Source: Methylotenera versatilis 7 (lineage in GTDB: Bacteria > Pseudomonadota > Gammaproteobacteria > Burkholderiales > Methylophilaceae). From it: a stretch of 64,000 nt of DNA. How positions within the stretch are numbered: position 1 is the stretch's first letter; each line of letters begins with the position of its first letter. Shown piece by piece: positions 8,286 through 17,040 of this stretch. The DNA lies in contig NZ_JUGF01000001.1 in NCBI RefSeq assembly GCF_000799165.1, forward strand, positions 496,001 to 560,000. Reading direction: 5' to 3'. Under the pieces are notes generated by a model. It was given only the letters and a program-made list of their open reading frames with translations. It was not told the DNA's origin and did no database searches. A program made the translations under genes and the position numbers.

Positions 8286-8688
8286 ATGAAAAAAGCCTAG
8301 TATTCACACTTGGCAAGATTAATAACACACTTCAGTGGCAAGCCAATAACATTTACTTTTACCGTAGCGGTTATTGTTATCTAGATAATTACAGGCCCAC
8401 TATTTGAATTCAGCGATACATGGCAGTTAGTAATTAATACTGGAACAACCATCGTTACATTCTTAATGGTTTTTTTAATTCAGAATACGCAAAATCGGGA
8501 TACTGAGGCTATTCAAGAAAAGCTAGATGAACTTATCAGGGCCACGCAAGGCGCGCACAATGCGCTACTAGACTTGGAGGAGATAGAAGGAGTTAGATGC
8601 TTTTCGAGTGAAATATCAATTATTGGCTAAATCCGCACGAGAAGAAATTTTACGTGGCTTTAAGGATACGAACATTCCTGAAGCATAA
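8286..8688 (+). pseudogene. Low-affinity iron permease family gene, disrupted
   Basis: Translation of this stretch gives a clear member of the low-affinity iron permease family (about 130 codons): LARLITHFSGKP, then [54 protein letters not shown], and in another frame [20 protein letters not shown]. It is broken three times: TAG at codon 5 (8298-8300), TAG in the first membrane segment at codon 33 (8382-8384, where Trp is expected after VIVI), and a one-base frameshift near 8585-8600. TAG is used as a normal stop elsewhere in this window, so readthrough is improbable. Begins 2 bp after the ATPase stop, so it was probably co-transcribed with it. Confidence 0.88.
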
Positions 8689-8730
8689 TTTATATTTCCA
8701 TATTTTCAGTGACTGCTTTGGACCTTGAAT

Positions 8731-8807
8731 TCAACCGGTCAATGCAAGAGATTGGGCAAATCTTTCTGCCGGTGTTTGGTAGTTTAGTGTTTTTTTGGAC
8801 GCTCATT
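8731..8807 (-). mobile_element. Remnant: 3' end of an IS30-family transposase gene
   Basis: On the minus strand the last codons read TLNYQTPAERFAQSLALTG and stop. Upstream of a one-base slip in an A run comes NERPK, so the original would have been NERP-K-KTLNYQTPAERF, the conserved end of IS30-type transposases. Nothing earlier of the transposase survives in recognisable form and no terminal inverted repeat is apparent. It marks an old insertion next to the broken iron permease. Confidence 0.65.
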
Positions 8808-8840
8808 TACTACTCTCCAGTTCAGTTTCGACATTATTGA

Positions 8841-9127
8841 ATGTCTACTGAATTCTGGGAAGTCCACTGGTTACTTGCTGATAAAGATGCAGTAAATAGT
8901 TTTCTTTCTAGGCCTGCTCATATTTATAGTGGTGCGATCACTGTTGGTCGCCCAGATAATGAAAAAAATCCTAAATCAAGAATGATGGGTACTTTAAAGC
9001 TGCAAGAGGTTGCAAGTATGATGACAAGGTGCATGCGATTGGCATCATCAAGCAAGAGTGTTTGAATCTTAAAAAACTTAGGCGCTCAAACTCATTTGAT
9101 AGATTTGAAAGGAAATTACTTAATTAG
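8841..9127 (+). pseudogene. Frameshifted orphan reading frame, function unknown
   Basis: An ATG at 8841 opens a frame (STEFWEVHWLLADKDAV, SGAITVGRPDNEKN, MMGTLKLQEVAS) that turns unlikely after about 9015. Shifting by one base at 9016/9017 continues a protein-like sequence (YDDKVHAIGIIKQECLNLK, then FDRFERKLLN) to a TAG at 9125-9127. This is best explained by a single-base deletion in a gene of about 95 codons. No ribosome site precedes the ATG, and the true 5' end may have been lost with the IS30 insertion. I do not recognise the family. Could be two chance frames. Confidence 0.4.
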
Positions 9128-9179
9128 AAAAGTAATAATCCCATAAACTGGCACAAAATATGAGCTACAGTTAGAGAAC

Positions 9180-9596
9180 TTGACCTTGGTAGAGCAATTA
9201 CACACTACGTTATCAGCTGATTTGATTTGTGCTTATGAATCTGCAAATTATCACGTCAGATCAGAAAAGCCTTTTATTATGGAAGTAAACAAAAGAAGTG
9301 ATCGATTGAGTGATTTGTTTTGGACCTATAGAGTATCTTGCGCTGCTTTTATTACGGCCTACAATCCCTTAAGTAAGCCTCTCCCATACGAAGAAAACCA
9401 GTTAAGAAACAAAAACCTCAAATCTGATGTAGAAAGTATGGGTTTGATTTTAATCAGTGGTTACGGGCAAGATTCATTAGGAGAATGGGACAGAGAAGAT
9501 AGTTTTTTAATTTTCGGTCTAAACTTGCCTGATGCCAAAATATTGGGACTTAAATACGAGCAAAATGCTATTCCAAATTTAATTTTACTAAATTAA
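9180..9596 (+). CDS. DUF3293 domain protein
   Basis: 138 residues with a TTG start after a weak AGAGAA. The segment AAFITAYNPLSKPLP followed by N-rich NQLRNKNLKSDV and then ISGYGQD and EDSFLIFGL is the pattern of DUF3293, a family of unknown function where 'ITAYNP...N...L' is the defining feature. Length is normal. It is a lone gene facing the tRNA-Asn, from which it is separated by a shared hairpin that probably terminates both. Confidence 0.75.
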   Translation: MTLVEQLHTTLSADLICAYESANYHVRSEKPFIMEVNKRSDRLSDLFWTYRVSCAAFITAYNPLSKPLPYEENQLRNKNLKSDVESMGLILISGYGQDSLGEWDREDSFLIFGLNLPDAKILGLKYEQNAIPNLILLN

Positions 9597-9616
9597 ATCT
9601 AAATATTTGAAGCAAC

Positions 9617-9644
9617 AAAAAAGCCCCACATTTCTGCAGGGCTT
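9617..9644 (-). terminator. Rho-independent terminator after tRNA-Asn (likely bidirectional)
   Basis: AAGCCC/GGGCTT stem with a 12-nt loop; on the minus strand it is followed by six T, on the plus strand by TCTTTATT. Placed between the convergent tRNA-Asn and the DUF3293 gene. Confidence 0.75.
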
Positions 9645-9656
9645 CTTTATTATATT

Positions 9657-9732
9657 TGGCTCCTCGACCTGGGCTCGAACCAGGGACACACGGATTAACA
9701 GTCCGTTGCTCTACCGACTGAGCTATCGAGGA
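9657..9732 (-). tRNA. tRNA-Asn (anticodon GTT)
   Basis: 76 nt including an encoded CCA. The acceptor stem TCCTCGA/TCGAGGA pairs perfectly, D arm has AGCTCAGTCGGTAGAGC, the anticodon loop is CTGTTAA with anticodon GTT, and the T arm has GGTTCGAGCCC. A TTGACC / 17 bp / TATTAT promoter lies directly upstream and a terminator downstream, so it is a single-gene transcript. Confidence 0.97.
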
Positions 9733-9756
9733 ATCGGTTACACTTGTGAAGGCGTG

Positions 9757-9785
9757 ATAATACTGGCTAAGAGCCTTTTGGTCAA
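9757..9785 (-). promoter_or_regulatory. Sigma70-type promoter of tRNA-Asn
   Basis: On the minus strand: -35 TTGACC (9780-9785), 17-bp spacer, -10 TATTAT (9757-9762). Initiation would fall about 20 nt before the mature tRNA 5' end. Confidence 0.8.
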
Positions 9786-9815
9786 TCGTTACAACCAATA
9801 ATTTATGGGTTAATT

Positions 9816-11168
9816 GTGAAAAATTCTAAAAAAATAGTTTTTGCGGTGATGTTTGTCATTATTGCGCTAATTATCCTGCCTTTTTCATTGCCGACGCAGA
9901 CATATATACGCAAAGCGGAAAGTATTGCCAGCGAAAAATTAGGCGTGCCTGTGACAATCGCAAATGGGCATTTACGTTTTTTACCTAGTCCGCGATTAGT
10001 GGCTAGCGGCATTGTGGTTGGTGAGAGTCAAGAAGTGGTAGTTGAGAAGTTGGTTATTGTGCCAACTTTGAGTTCGCTTTTTTCTGCAACTAAGCAGATT
10101 AATTTAAAAGTAATTAAGCCTGCAATTAAAAAATCTGCTTTATCGATTGTTTCTGCCTTAACGGCAAATAAGTCTGAAAAAGCGGAAGTAGTAGCAATTA
10201 ATGTGAGTCGTATCGATATTCAAGAAATGCAATTTATTTGGCCTGATATCAAGATGCCGATTTTGAATGCTGAAATTGCATTAACCAAATTGAATCAGTT
10301 AGATTCTGCGCATATAGAAAGTGTGGATGGCAAACTTAAGGTAGATGTGGCGCCCAATGGGGGTGAGCATTTAATTACAGTCAATGCAGATAAATGGACT
10401 TTGCCAATTGGTTTGCCGCTATTAATTGATAAAGCAAAGCTTGAAATGCATCTTAAAGGCAATCAATTAACCATTCCTAAAATTGATGCAGCGCTTTATG
10501 GCGGTAAATTGGCCGGAAATGCGGTGTTAACTTGGCAAGAGGGCAAGGGTGCAAGCAATTGGAAAACGAAAGGGTATTTAAAAATTGATGGTTTATCAGT
10601 AAAAGAACCTACCAGAATGATAAGCCGAGCGGTTTATTTGAGTGGTCATTTATTTGCAGATGGAAATTTTTCTGCCTCAGCCAAAGAAGTGGGCCAGTTG
10701 GCAGATCGCTTACAAGCCAATTTTAAATTTAAAATCAATAATGGGATTCTGCATGGGTTAGATTTGGTAAAAGTGGCGAGTTTGTTGATTAAGCAAAGCC
10801 AAAATGGCGGTGACACGCAATTTTCTGCATTTTCTGGTTTGTTAAATATATCTGGCAAACAATATCATTTGCGTGATTTAAATATTAGTTCCGGTTTATT
10901 AACGGCGACAGGGCAAGTTAAAATTAAACCGAATAAGGCGTTAGATGGCACTGGTTCAGTAGCAATCAAAAATAGTGTTAGTTTGGTCGCCATTCCATTA
11001 GACGTTTCTGGCACGGTCAGTAAGCCTGTAGTCTTGCCATCTAAAGCTGCATTGGCTGGCGCTGTGGCTGGTACGGCTATTTTAGGGCCAGGCGCAGGTA
11101 CAAGTGTAGGCATTAAAGCGGCTGAGGCTTTAGATTCATTTAAGAACTTATTTGGGCGCGATAAATAA
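9816..11168 (+). CDS. AsmA-like envelope protein
   Basis: 450 residues, GTG start. One N-terminal membrane anchor (FAVMFVIIALIILPF) is followed by a long beta-rich periplasmic domain; the AsmA-type start PTQTYIRKAESIASEKLGVPVTI (seen as PTQTYIRKAESI and GVPVTIANGHLRFLP) and C-terminal repeats of LLTATGQVKIKPNKALDG type support the family. AsmA relatives form groove-like beta structures and are implicated in lipid transfer between membranes. The C-terminal glycine/alanine-rich segment (GAVAGTAILGPGAGT) is common in the family. Shorter than E. coli AsmA (about 617 residues). Exact lipid role unknown. Confidence 0.75.
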   Translation: MKNSKKIVFAVMFVIIALIILPFSLPTQTYIRKAESIASEKLGVPVTIANGHLRFLPSPRLVASGIVVGESQEVVVEKLVIVPTLSSLFSATKQINLKVIKPAIKKSALSIVSALTANKSEKAEVVAINVSRIDIQEMQFIWPDIKMPILNAEIALTKLNQLDSAHIESVDGKLKVDVAPNGGEHLITVNADKWTLPIGLPLLIDKAKLEMHLKGNQLTIPKIDAALYGGKLAGNAVLTWQEGKGASNWKTKGYLKIDGLSVKEPTRMISRAVYLSGHLFADGNFSASAKEVGQLADRLQANFKFKINNGILHGLDLVKVASLLIKQSQNGGDTQFSAFSGLLNISGKQYHLRDLNISSGLLTATGQVKIKPNKALDGTGSVAIKNSVSLVAIPLDVSGTVSKPVVLPSKAALAGAVAGTAILGPGAGTSVGIKAAEALDSFKNLFGRDK

Positions 11169-11242
11169 AATCGTTTATGCCAAAATTAAGTTTCTATAAA
11201 GTTAATAGGTGTATTTGGTTAAACCATAGAAAGTAGGCTGAA

Positions 11243-11713
11243 ATGTTTGATATAGCAGTGCCTTGGTGGGAGTTGGTGGTCAGAGGTTTGGTGGTGTATG
11301 TATTTTTAATTGCATTGTTGCGTTTAACTGGCAAGCGGCAGATTGGCCAACTTTCACCGTTTGATTTAGTGCTATTACTTATTTTATCCAACGCTGTGCA
11401 AAACTCGATGAATGCGGGTGACAACTCGCTGGTTGGCGGCTTGATATCCGCCACTACATTGGTTGCGGTCAATTATTTGGTCGGTTTAATTGCCTTCAAA
11501 AGTAAAAAACTGGAAGCTGTTATTGAGGGCAGGCCGCAAGTTATCATTCATCAAGGTAAGCTGTTTGAGGATGTGATGAATGAGGCAAAATTAACGCGGC
11601 AGGAGCTGGACTCTACTTTGCGCCAATCTGGTTATTTTGAGATCAAAGATATTAAGTTGGCAATACTAGAAAATAACGGCAGTGTGACTGTGCAGGGTTA
11701 TGACAAGAAATAA
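11243..11713 (+). CDS. DUF421 (YetF/YcaP-like) membrane protein
   Basis: 156 residues. Three N-terminal membrane helices (about 8-28, 37-58, 60-80) include RLTGKRQIGQLSPFDLVLLLILSNAVQN in pieces: LTGKRQIGQLSPFD and SNAVQNSM are diagnostic of DUF421. A cytoplasmic end (EGRPQVIIHQGKL, LRQSGYFEIKDIKLAIL) follows. AGTAGG precedes the ATG. Function in Gram-negatives is unknown; Bacillus YetF-type proteins affect spore and envelope traits. A bidirectional terminator closes the gene. Confidence 0.85.
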   Translation: MFDIAVPWWELVVRGLVVYVFLIALLRLTGKRQIGQLSPFDLVLLLILSNAVQNSMNAGDNSLVGGLISATTLVAVNYLVGLIAFKSKKLEAVIEGRPQVIIHQGKLFEDVMNEAKLTRQELDSTLRQSGYFEIKDIKLAILENNGSVTVQGYDKK

Positions 11714-11720
11714 CAGTTAA

Positions 11721-11750
11721 TAAAAAAGGCCTTTAAAAAGGCCTTTTTTA
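11721..11750. terminator. Bidirectional terminator between DUF421 gene and aminotransferase
   Basis: AAAAAAGGCCTT, short A-rich loop, AAGGCCTTTTTT: near-perfect dyad with A and T tracts on both sides, between convergent genes. Confidence 0.85.
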
Positions 11751-11778
11751 TTAATGGGAATTTTAAAGTAAATTGTTT

Positions 11779-12990
11779 TTAACTTAATGCTTTTTCAATT
11801 CGGTCTAACGCGTTACGCAAGTTATCCATGCTAGTTGCAAACGAAATGCGGAAATAGCCTTCTGCACCAAATGCAGAACCGGGCACAACGGCTACATCAA
11901 ATTTTTCCAACAAGTATTCTGCAAAAGCCATATCGGTCGCCGCATTAATTTTACCTGCTTTATGTAAGCTGGCAATTGCTGACCGTGCATCAGGGAATGC
12001 ATAAAAAGCGCCGCCTGCCATCAAGCAGCTTAAGCCTGGCATTGCGTTAAAACGGTCTACCACGTATTTATGACGTTCTTTAAATGCAGTTACCATCGGT
12101 TTAATGCAATCTTGAGAGCCGCTTAATGCTGCCTCTGCCGCATATTGCGAGATAGAAGTTGCATTGCTGGTTGATTGCGATTGTAAAATTTCCATCGCTT
12201 TAATGATATAAGCTGGGCCAGCCGCGTAACCGATACGCCAGCCTGTCATAGAGTAAGCTTTAGAAACACCGTTAAGCACGATGCAGCGGTCTTTTAACGC
12301 TGGTGTAGCATTTAATATATTGTAGAATTTATCGCCAGTTAAGTTCACATGTTCGTACATATCATCTGTGGCAACCAATACATGCGGATGTTTTAATAAC
12401 ACCTCGCCTAACGCTTTTAATTCATCCAGACTATAAACCGCACCCGTTGGGTTGGATGGTGAATTGAACATCACCAGTTTGGTTTTGGGTGTAATCGCTG
12501 CTTCTAATTGCGCAGGCAGTAATTTAAAGCCTTGCTCAATGCCGCATTCAATAATCACCGGCACGGCTTCAGCCACTAAAGCGATATCCGCATAGCTCAC
12601 CCAATATGGCGCAGGTACGATGACTTCGTCGCCTTTGTTCAGCACTGCTAGGCATAAGTTGAAAATCGTTTGCTTGCCGCCAACACCGACAATCACTTCA
12701 TTTACAGCATAATCAAAGCCATTTTCAGTTTTAAATTTATTGACAATGGCTTTTTTAAGCGCTGGAATTCCGCTCACTGGCGTGTATTTGGTATAGCCCG
12801 CATTAATCGCGGCAATTGCGGCGTCTTTAATATGCTGTGGCGTATCAAAATCTGGTTCGCCAGCCGCTAGACCAATAATTGGGCGACCTTCAGATTTATA
12901 TTTAGCAGCTTTAGCAGTAATAGCAAGGGTAGGGGATTCTTTAATGCTTTGAACGCGGTTTGATAAAACCTGTGCAGACGAGTGGGCCAA
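11779..12990 (-). CDS. aspC: Aspartate/aromatic aminotransferase, class I PLP enzyme
   Basis: 403 residues, TTG start preceded by AAGGAA. PLP-dependent transfer of an amino group between aspartate (and possibly aromatic or prephenate substrates) and 2-oxoglutarate. Seen: N-terminal LAAGEPDFDTP, PAPYWVSY (Tyr stacking on PLP), SPSNPTGAVY (Asn), the Schiff-base lysine in NGVSKAYSMTGWRIGY, and the C-terminal substrate Arg in YFRISFATS. This is the subgroup 1-beta type of many bacteria rather than E. coli AspC, so 'aspC/aatA' is used loosely. Monocistronic, with a terminator downstream. Confidence 0.9.
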   Translation of the reverse strand: MAHSSAQVLSNRVQSIKESPTLAITAKAAKYKSEGRPIIGLAAGEPDFDTPQHIKDAAIAAINAGYTKYTPVSGIPALKKAIVNKFKTENGFDYAVNEVIVGVGGKQTIFNLCLAVLNKGDEVIVPAPYWVSYADIALVAEAVPVIIECGIEQGFKLLPAQLEAAITPKTKLVMFNSPSNPTGAVYSLDELKALGEVLLKHPHVLVATDDMYEHVNLTGDKFYNILNATPALKDRCIVLNGVSKAYSMTGWRIGYAAGPAYIIKAMEILQSQSTSNATSISQYAAEAALSGSQDCIKPMVTAFKERHKYVVDRFNAMPGLSCLMAGGAFYAFPDARSAIASLHKAGKINAATDMAFAEYLLEKFDVAVVPGSAFGAEGYFRISFATSMDNLRNALDRIEKALS

Positions 12991-13096
12991 AATACGCTTT
13001 CCTTAAAACGGATTAACTTAGATCGATTGAATAGCCGCTATTTTACGCATAAAAATAGGATTAAGGAATCACCGTATATAAGCCGAGTTTAAATAT

Positions 13097-13119
13097 AAAG
13101 ACCGCATACTGTGGTCTTT
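13097..13119 (-). terminator. Possible terminator downstream of protease gene
   Basis: AAAGACC / GGTCTTT stem (7 bp) with a short spacer, followed on the minus strand by an A/T-rich run with few consecutive T. Weak candidate. Confidence 0.4.
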
Positions 13120-13193
13120 AATATAGGATTGCTAGAATTGTCGAGTAAATGAAATTGCTGCGTTAGTTGCTTGTGCAAATTAACGTCTACTCG

Positions 13194-14207
13194 TTAACAT
13201 TCTTTATCACAACCCATCATCTCAGAGTATTCAGCGCCTATATCTTTGTCTATATCGTTCAAGGTGACTTGAATACGATGCATTGTATTTGTATCCCCTT
13301 GGTTTTTGGCGATAGCACCTAAGCGCACTAAGGCATCAAAGTGACCTTTATCAAGATTAACGGCTTGTTGATATGCTTGTTGCGCTAAATCTAGTTTTGC
13401 TAAGTTTTCATTTGCTAAGCCCAATGCATACCAGGCTTCAGAATTTTTTGGCTCAGCTTGCGTCCATTTTGCAGAAATGTTCGCTAATTTCGGCCAATCT
13501 TGGCGCGATTCTGGCACGGCAGCTTGCAGGTAGAAAGGTTTTTTATCTTCGTCATCTTCCCACAATGCTTTTCCAATCACGGGAAATATGGTTGTTTCAG
13601 GTTCTTTTTCTAGTTTTTCTAACCATTCAATTGGCAGCGCATAGTGAATGCTGCCGCCGGAACCCGCAGTTTTAAAAGTATTAATACCAACCAAATGGCC
13701 TTGCATATCAAATAATCCGCTGCCGCTAGCGCCCATCGTGAATTTTGCTGTGCTGCGAATAATTTTGCCATTATCCGAATCAAAAAGTGCTTTGACATTG
13801 CCGCTAGAAGTAAGCGGGGTGGGCACGCCATTAGAGTGCCCAATCGCAGCTACTTGTTGGCCGCGTTTCAAATCAGTGCTTTTGCCAATAACGACTGCTT
13901 TAAACGGCATTGAAAATGCAGAAACCAAACATAAGTCGTGCCAAGCATCCACTTTAACGCTGGTAATTGGGTAAGTATCTTCGCCACGGGATATCCAAGG
14001 CTGTTTAGTAGCACGCAACACATGACAATTGGTTAATACTTTATTCTCGCCAACCACCACGCCAGAGCCGTATGCTAAGCCGCCAGTCGCGTTGTAGCCA
14101 CGTACCATCACTACACTCCATAAAGCATCCATCATTTTGGCCGTTTCAAAGGCAAAAGCAGATGGCGTTGCAACAAGCATTGCTGTTATTAACACTAAAA
14201 AACGCAT
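13194..14207 (-). CDS. Exported trypsin-like serine protease with TPR-like C-terminus
   Basis: 337 residues, GGAG before the ATG. Signal peptide (about 1-19, ending SAFA-FE). The S1-type protease core holds the catalytic triad: His in VLTNCHVLRA, Asp in WHDLCLV and Ser in GASGSGLFD. A C-terminal part (about 250-320) has TPR-like helices: AWYALGLANENLAKLDLAQQAYQQAV (in two pieces: AWYALGLANENLAK, LDLAQQAYQQAVNL). Probably periplasmic, degrading or sensing misfolded proteins; no PDZ domain is present, so it is not a DegP. Single gene. Confidence 0.82.
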   Translation of the reverse strand: MRFLVLITAMLVATPSAFAFETAKMMDALWSVVMVRGYNATGGLAYGSGVVVGENKVLTNCHVLRATKQPWISRGEDTYPITSVKVDAWHDLCLVSAFSMPFKAVVIGKSTDLKRGQQVAAIGHSNGVPTPLTSSGNVKALFDSDNGKIIRSTAKFTMGASGSGLFDMQGHLVGINTFKTAGSGGSIHYALPIEWLEKLEKEPETTIFPVIGKALWEDDEDKKPFYLQAAVPESRQDWPKLANISAKWTQAEPKNSEAWYALGLANENLAKLDLAQQAYQQAVNLDKGHFDALVRLGAIAKNQGDTNTMHRIQVTLNDIDKDIGAEYSEMMGCDKEC

Positions 14208-14466
14208 GAAAATCTCCGAGGCTAGGATTTATATGAACTGTTAAATCACTGAAAATTTATTCTGAACTACTGATACTGATAGTAAAGACGGATTTATTTT
14301 GAAATAAGTTCGCCACATAAATAGACTTGCAAAAAATGCCAGTAAAGTGTGAGTCACAATTAGCTTTTAATCGGAACATATTAGCTTGTAATCAAAAAAA
14401 GCGCATTTAGATGCAAAACTGCTAGAATTAAGGTCAAATTTTACACATAAGCTTAGGTATAAACGC

Positions 14467-16500
14467 GTGTTCGTTACATTTCCCAATAGCAAATATCAAT
14501 TACATCAACCTTTTCCACCTGCGGGCGATCAGCCTCAAGCGATAGACAAGCTTACGCAAGGTATTCAAGACGGCCTAAAGTTTCAAACGCTGCTTGGTGT
14601 AACTGGTTCTGGTAAAACTTATACCATGGCCAATGTGATTGCGCGGCTTGGTCGCCCAGCGATTGTGATGGCGCCAAATAAAACGTTGGCAGCGCAGTTA
14701 TATAGTGAGTTTCGCGAGTTTTTTCCGAATAATTCCGTAGAATATTTTGTCAGTTATTACGATTATTATCAGCCGGAAGCTTATGTGCCTTCGCGCGATT
14801 TGTTTATCGAAAAAGATTCCAGTATTAATGAGCATATTGAGCAGATGCGACTTTCTGCCACCAAAGCTTTATTAGAGCGCGAAGACAGCATCATTGTTGC
14901 CACCGTTTCGGCTATATACGGTATTGGCGACCCGACTGATTATCATGGGATGGTTTTGCACCTTAAGCAAGGCGAAAAACTGAGTCAGAGAGATGCGATA
15001 GCCCGTTTGATTGGCATGCAATATGATCGTAACGACTTTGATTTTAGCCGTGGCTGTTTCAGGGTGCGTGGCGATGTGATTGATATATTCCCGGCAGAAA
15101 ACAACGAAACTGCCGTGCGCGTGAGTTTATTTGATGACGAAATTGAAACGATTACTTTATTTGATCCTTTGACAGGACAAATTTTCAATAAAATTCAACG
15201 CTTTACCATTTACCCCTCAAGTCATTACGTCACGCCGCGCGAAACTACCGTCAGAGCGATGGAGAAAATAAAAAAAGAGCTGGTTGACCGCGTGGCTTTT
15301 TATATTAAAGAAGGCAAGTTGGTCGAAGCGCAACGTATTGAGCAGCGCACACGGTTTGACTTGGAAATGCTCAACGAAATTGGTTTTTGTAAAGGCATTG
15401 AAAACTACTCGCGTCATTTATCTGGGCGTAATCCGGGCGATCCGCCGCCAACATTGATTGATTACCTGCCAGACGATGCACTAATGATTATCGATGAAAG
15501 CCACGTCACCGTGCCGCAAGTCGGTGGTATGTTTTTGGGTGATAGGTCGCGTAAAACCAATTTGGTGGATTATGGATTCAGGTTGCCATCGGCTTTGGAT
15601 AATCGGCCACTTAAGTTTGAAGAGTTTGAGCGCATTATGCGCCAGTGTGTGTTTATTTCAGCCACGCCTTCAGAGTACGAAAAGAATCATCAACAGCAAG
15701 TGGTGGAAATGATTGCACGCCCAACTGGCTTGGTCGATCCGCCAATTGTGGTTAAACCAGCCGACACGCAAGTGGATGATTTGTTAGGGGAAATTAAGTT
15801 GCGTGTCGCGGTAGGCGAGCGCGTGCTGGCAACGACATTAACCAAACGTATGGCAGAGGATTTAACCGATTATTTAAATGAGCATGGCGTAAAAGTGCGC
15901 TATTTGCACAGTGATATTGATACGGTTGAACGCGTGGAAATCATCCGTGATTTGCGTTTGGGCGAATTTGATGTGCTGGTCGGCATTAACTTGCTACGCG
16001 AAGGTTTGGATATTCCAGAAGTTTCGCTAGTTGCAGTATTAGATGCCGATAAAGAAGGCTTTTTACGTTCCGAGCGCAGCTTGATTCAAACATCTGGCCG
16101 TGCGGCGCGTAATTTGAACGGTAAAGTGATTTTTTATGCCAATAAAATCACCCGCAGTATGAAGGCGGCGATGGATGAAACCGAAAGGCGAAGAAAAGTA
16201 CAGTTGGCTTTTAATGAAGCGAACGGCATCGTACCAAAAGGTATCAGCAAAAGTATTAAAGATATGATTGATGGCGTTTACAGTAAAGATGAGGCGCAAC
16301 GCGAACGCAAAGCTGCGCAGGACCAAGCCAATTATGAGTCATTAAGCGAAAAACAATTGGCTAAAGAAATGAAGCGCTTGGAAAAAGCGATGCACGATGC
16401 AGCCAAAAATCTGGAGTTTGAGAAAGCGGCTGATTTTAGAGATCAGCTTAAAAAACTAAGAGTGAAAGTATTTGGTGCGGAAATGCCGGATATAATTTAA
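14467..16500 (+). CDS. uvrB: UvrABC excision nuclease subunit B
   Basis: 677 residues, GTG start. DNA-damage recognition helicase-like subunit of nucleotide excision repair. Walker A in [14 protein letters not shown] (near residue 40), the beta-hairpin region [19 protein letters not shown] box in [12 protein letters not shown], helicase motif V/VI with [12 protein letters not shown], and the C-terminal UVR domain (last 40 residues) that contacts UvrC. Length matches E. coli UvrB. It is not next to uvrA or uvrC here. No LexA-type box (CTGT-8-ACAG) was found upstream by eye. Confidence 0.98.
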   Translation: MFVTFPNSKYQLHQPFPPAGDQPQAIDKLTQGIQDGLKFQTLLGVTGSGKTYTMANVIARLGRPAIVMAPNKTLAAQLYSEFREFFPNNSVEYFVSYYDYYQPEAYVPSRDLFIEKDSSINEHIEQMRLSATKALLEREDSIIVATVSAIYGIGDPTDYHGMVLHLKQGEKLSQRDAIARLIGMQYDRNDFDFSRGCFRVRGDVIDIFPAENNETAVRVSLFDDEIETITLFDPLTGQIFNKIQRFTIYPSSHYVTPRETTVRAMEKIKKELVDRVAFYIKEGKLVEAQRIEQRTRFDLEMLNEIGFCKGIENYSRHLSGRNPGDPPPTLIDYLPDDALMIIDESHVTVPQVGGMFLGDRSRKTNLVDYGFRLPSALDNRPLKFEEFERIMRQCVFISATPSEYEKNHQQQVVEMIARPTGLVDPPIVVKPADTQVDDLLGEIKLRVAVGERVLATTLTKRMAEDLTDYLNEHGVKVRYLHSDIDTVERVEIIRDLRLGEFDVLVGINLLREGLDIPEVSLVAVLDADKEGFLRSERSLIQTSGRAARNLNGKVIFYANKITRSMKAAMDETERRRKVQLAFNEANGIVPKGISKSIKDMIDGVYSKDEAQRERKAAQDQANYESLSEKQLAKEMKRLEKAMHDAAKNLEFEKAADFRDQLKKLRVKVFGAEMPDII

Positions 16501-16546
16501 CAATATAAATCAATCTATTAAAATAATAATTTAAAGTAAATTATCA

Positions 16547-16825
16547 ATGTTAGTTTCTGATTTTTCGCCACTTGTCGGTAGTTGCGCAGCCATATTAACC
16601 ACGGCTGCATTTGTGCCGCAAGCGATTCAGTCATACAAAACGCGTGATTTATCGGGCATTTCATTGCCGATGTACACTATTTTTACGTTGGGTGTGGCGA
16701 TGTGGCTGATTTACGGTTTGCTGCAACATGATTGGCCGCTTATTCTGGCCAATGCTATTACGCTCTGTTTGTCGTCCATGATTTTGGTATTAAAGGCCAA
16801 GCAGACAATAAAAGATAAAGCCTAG
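16547..16825 (+). CDS. SemiSWEET sugar transporter
   Basis: 92 residues, three membrane helices making a single triple-helix bundle; it functions as a dimer. PQ-loop signature TTAAFVPQAIQSYKTRD in helix 1 and the GVAMWLIYGL helix with Trp/Asn-lined pore plus LANAITLCLSSMILVLK. Such half-transporters move small sugars by facilitated diffusion; substrate cannot be read from sequence. Lies 46 bp after uvrB and may be read through from it. Confidence 0.85.
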   Translation: MLVSDFSPLVGSCAAILTTAAFVPQAIQSYKTRDLSGISLPMYTIFTLGVAMWLIYGLLQHDWPLILANAITLCLSSMILVLKAKQTIKDKA

Positions 16826-16945
16826 ATTAAAGACTGAAAATTCACTAGATAGTCTTTGAATGTTTTCGAAGCTCCTGTATTTAGCCAAATTATTGCAATT
16901 AGTTTAGATATATCTAGATTTATCTGGTTAATTTGATCAATCGGA

Positions 16946-16974
16946 TTGATTCACAAAGCTTTATTGACTATAAT
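16946..16974 (+). promoter_or_regulatory. Promoter of rpsF operon
   Basis: TTGATT, 17-bp spacer, TATAAT; start of transcription expected near 16981, giving a leader of about 60 nt that begins just before the S6:S18-type hairpin. Confidence 0.8.
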
Positions 16975-16989
16975 CGCGTACTTTTCAAC

Positions 16990-17033
16990 CCTTGCCACAC
17001 CGACAGCATATCGGGTGGCTGCAAACCACAAGG
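16990..17033 (+). promoter_or_regulatory. Probable S6:S18 autoregulatory leader of rpsF
   Basis: GCCAC (16994-16998) pairs with GTGGC (17015-17019), an A is bulged, and CCGA (17000-17003) pairs with TCGG (17011-17014) under a small loop. In the described rpsF leader RNA, an S6:S18 complex recognises a CCG-containing bulge and represses the operon. In addition CCTTG (16990-16994) could pair with CAAGG (17029-17033) and hide the AAGGAG ribosome site. The hairpin is seen; the binding is inferred from the known motif. Confidence 0.6.
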
Positions 17034-17040
17034 AGATTTC

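Noticed and set aside
8286-8688. Amber-codon readthrough or recoding in the iron permease gene
   Set aside because: TAG is a normal stop elsewhere in the window (for example pyrH and the SemiSWEET gene), and a separate frameshift also breaks the frame.
9607-9801. Open frames on both strands across the tRNA-Asn gene
   Set aside because: They are shadows of the tRNA and its terminator and promoter.
13000-13190. Small gene between the aminotransferase and the protease
   Set aside because: No frame with a plausible start or conserved sequence.
14207-14466. SOS (LexA) box before uvrB
   Set aside because: No CTGT-8-ACAG element found in the 259-bp gap.
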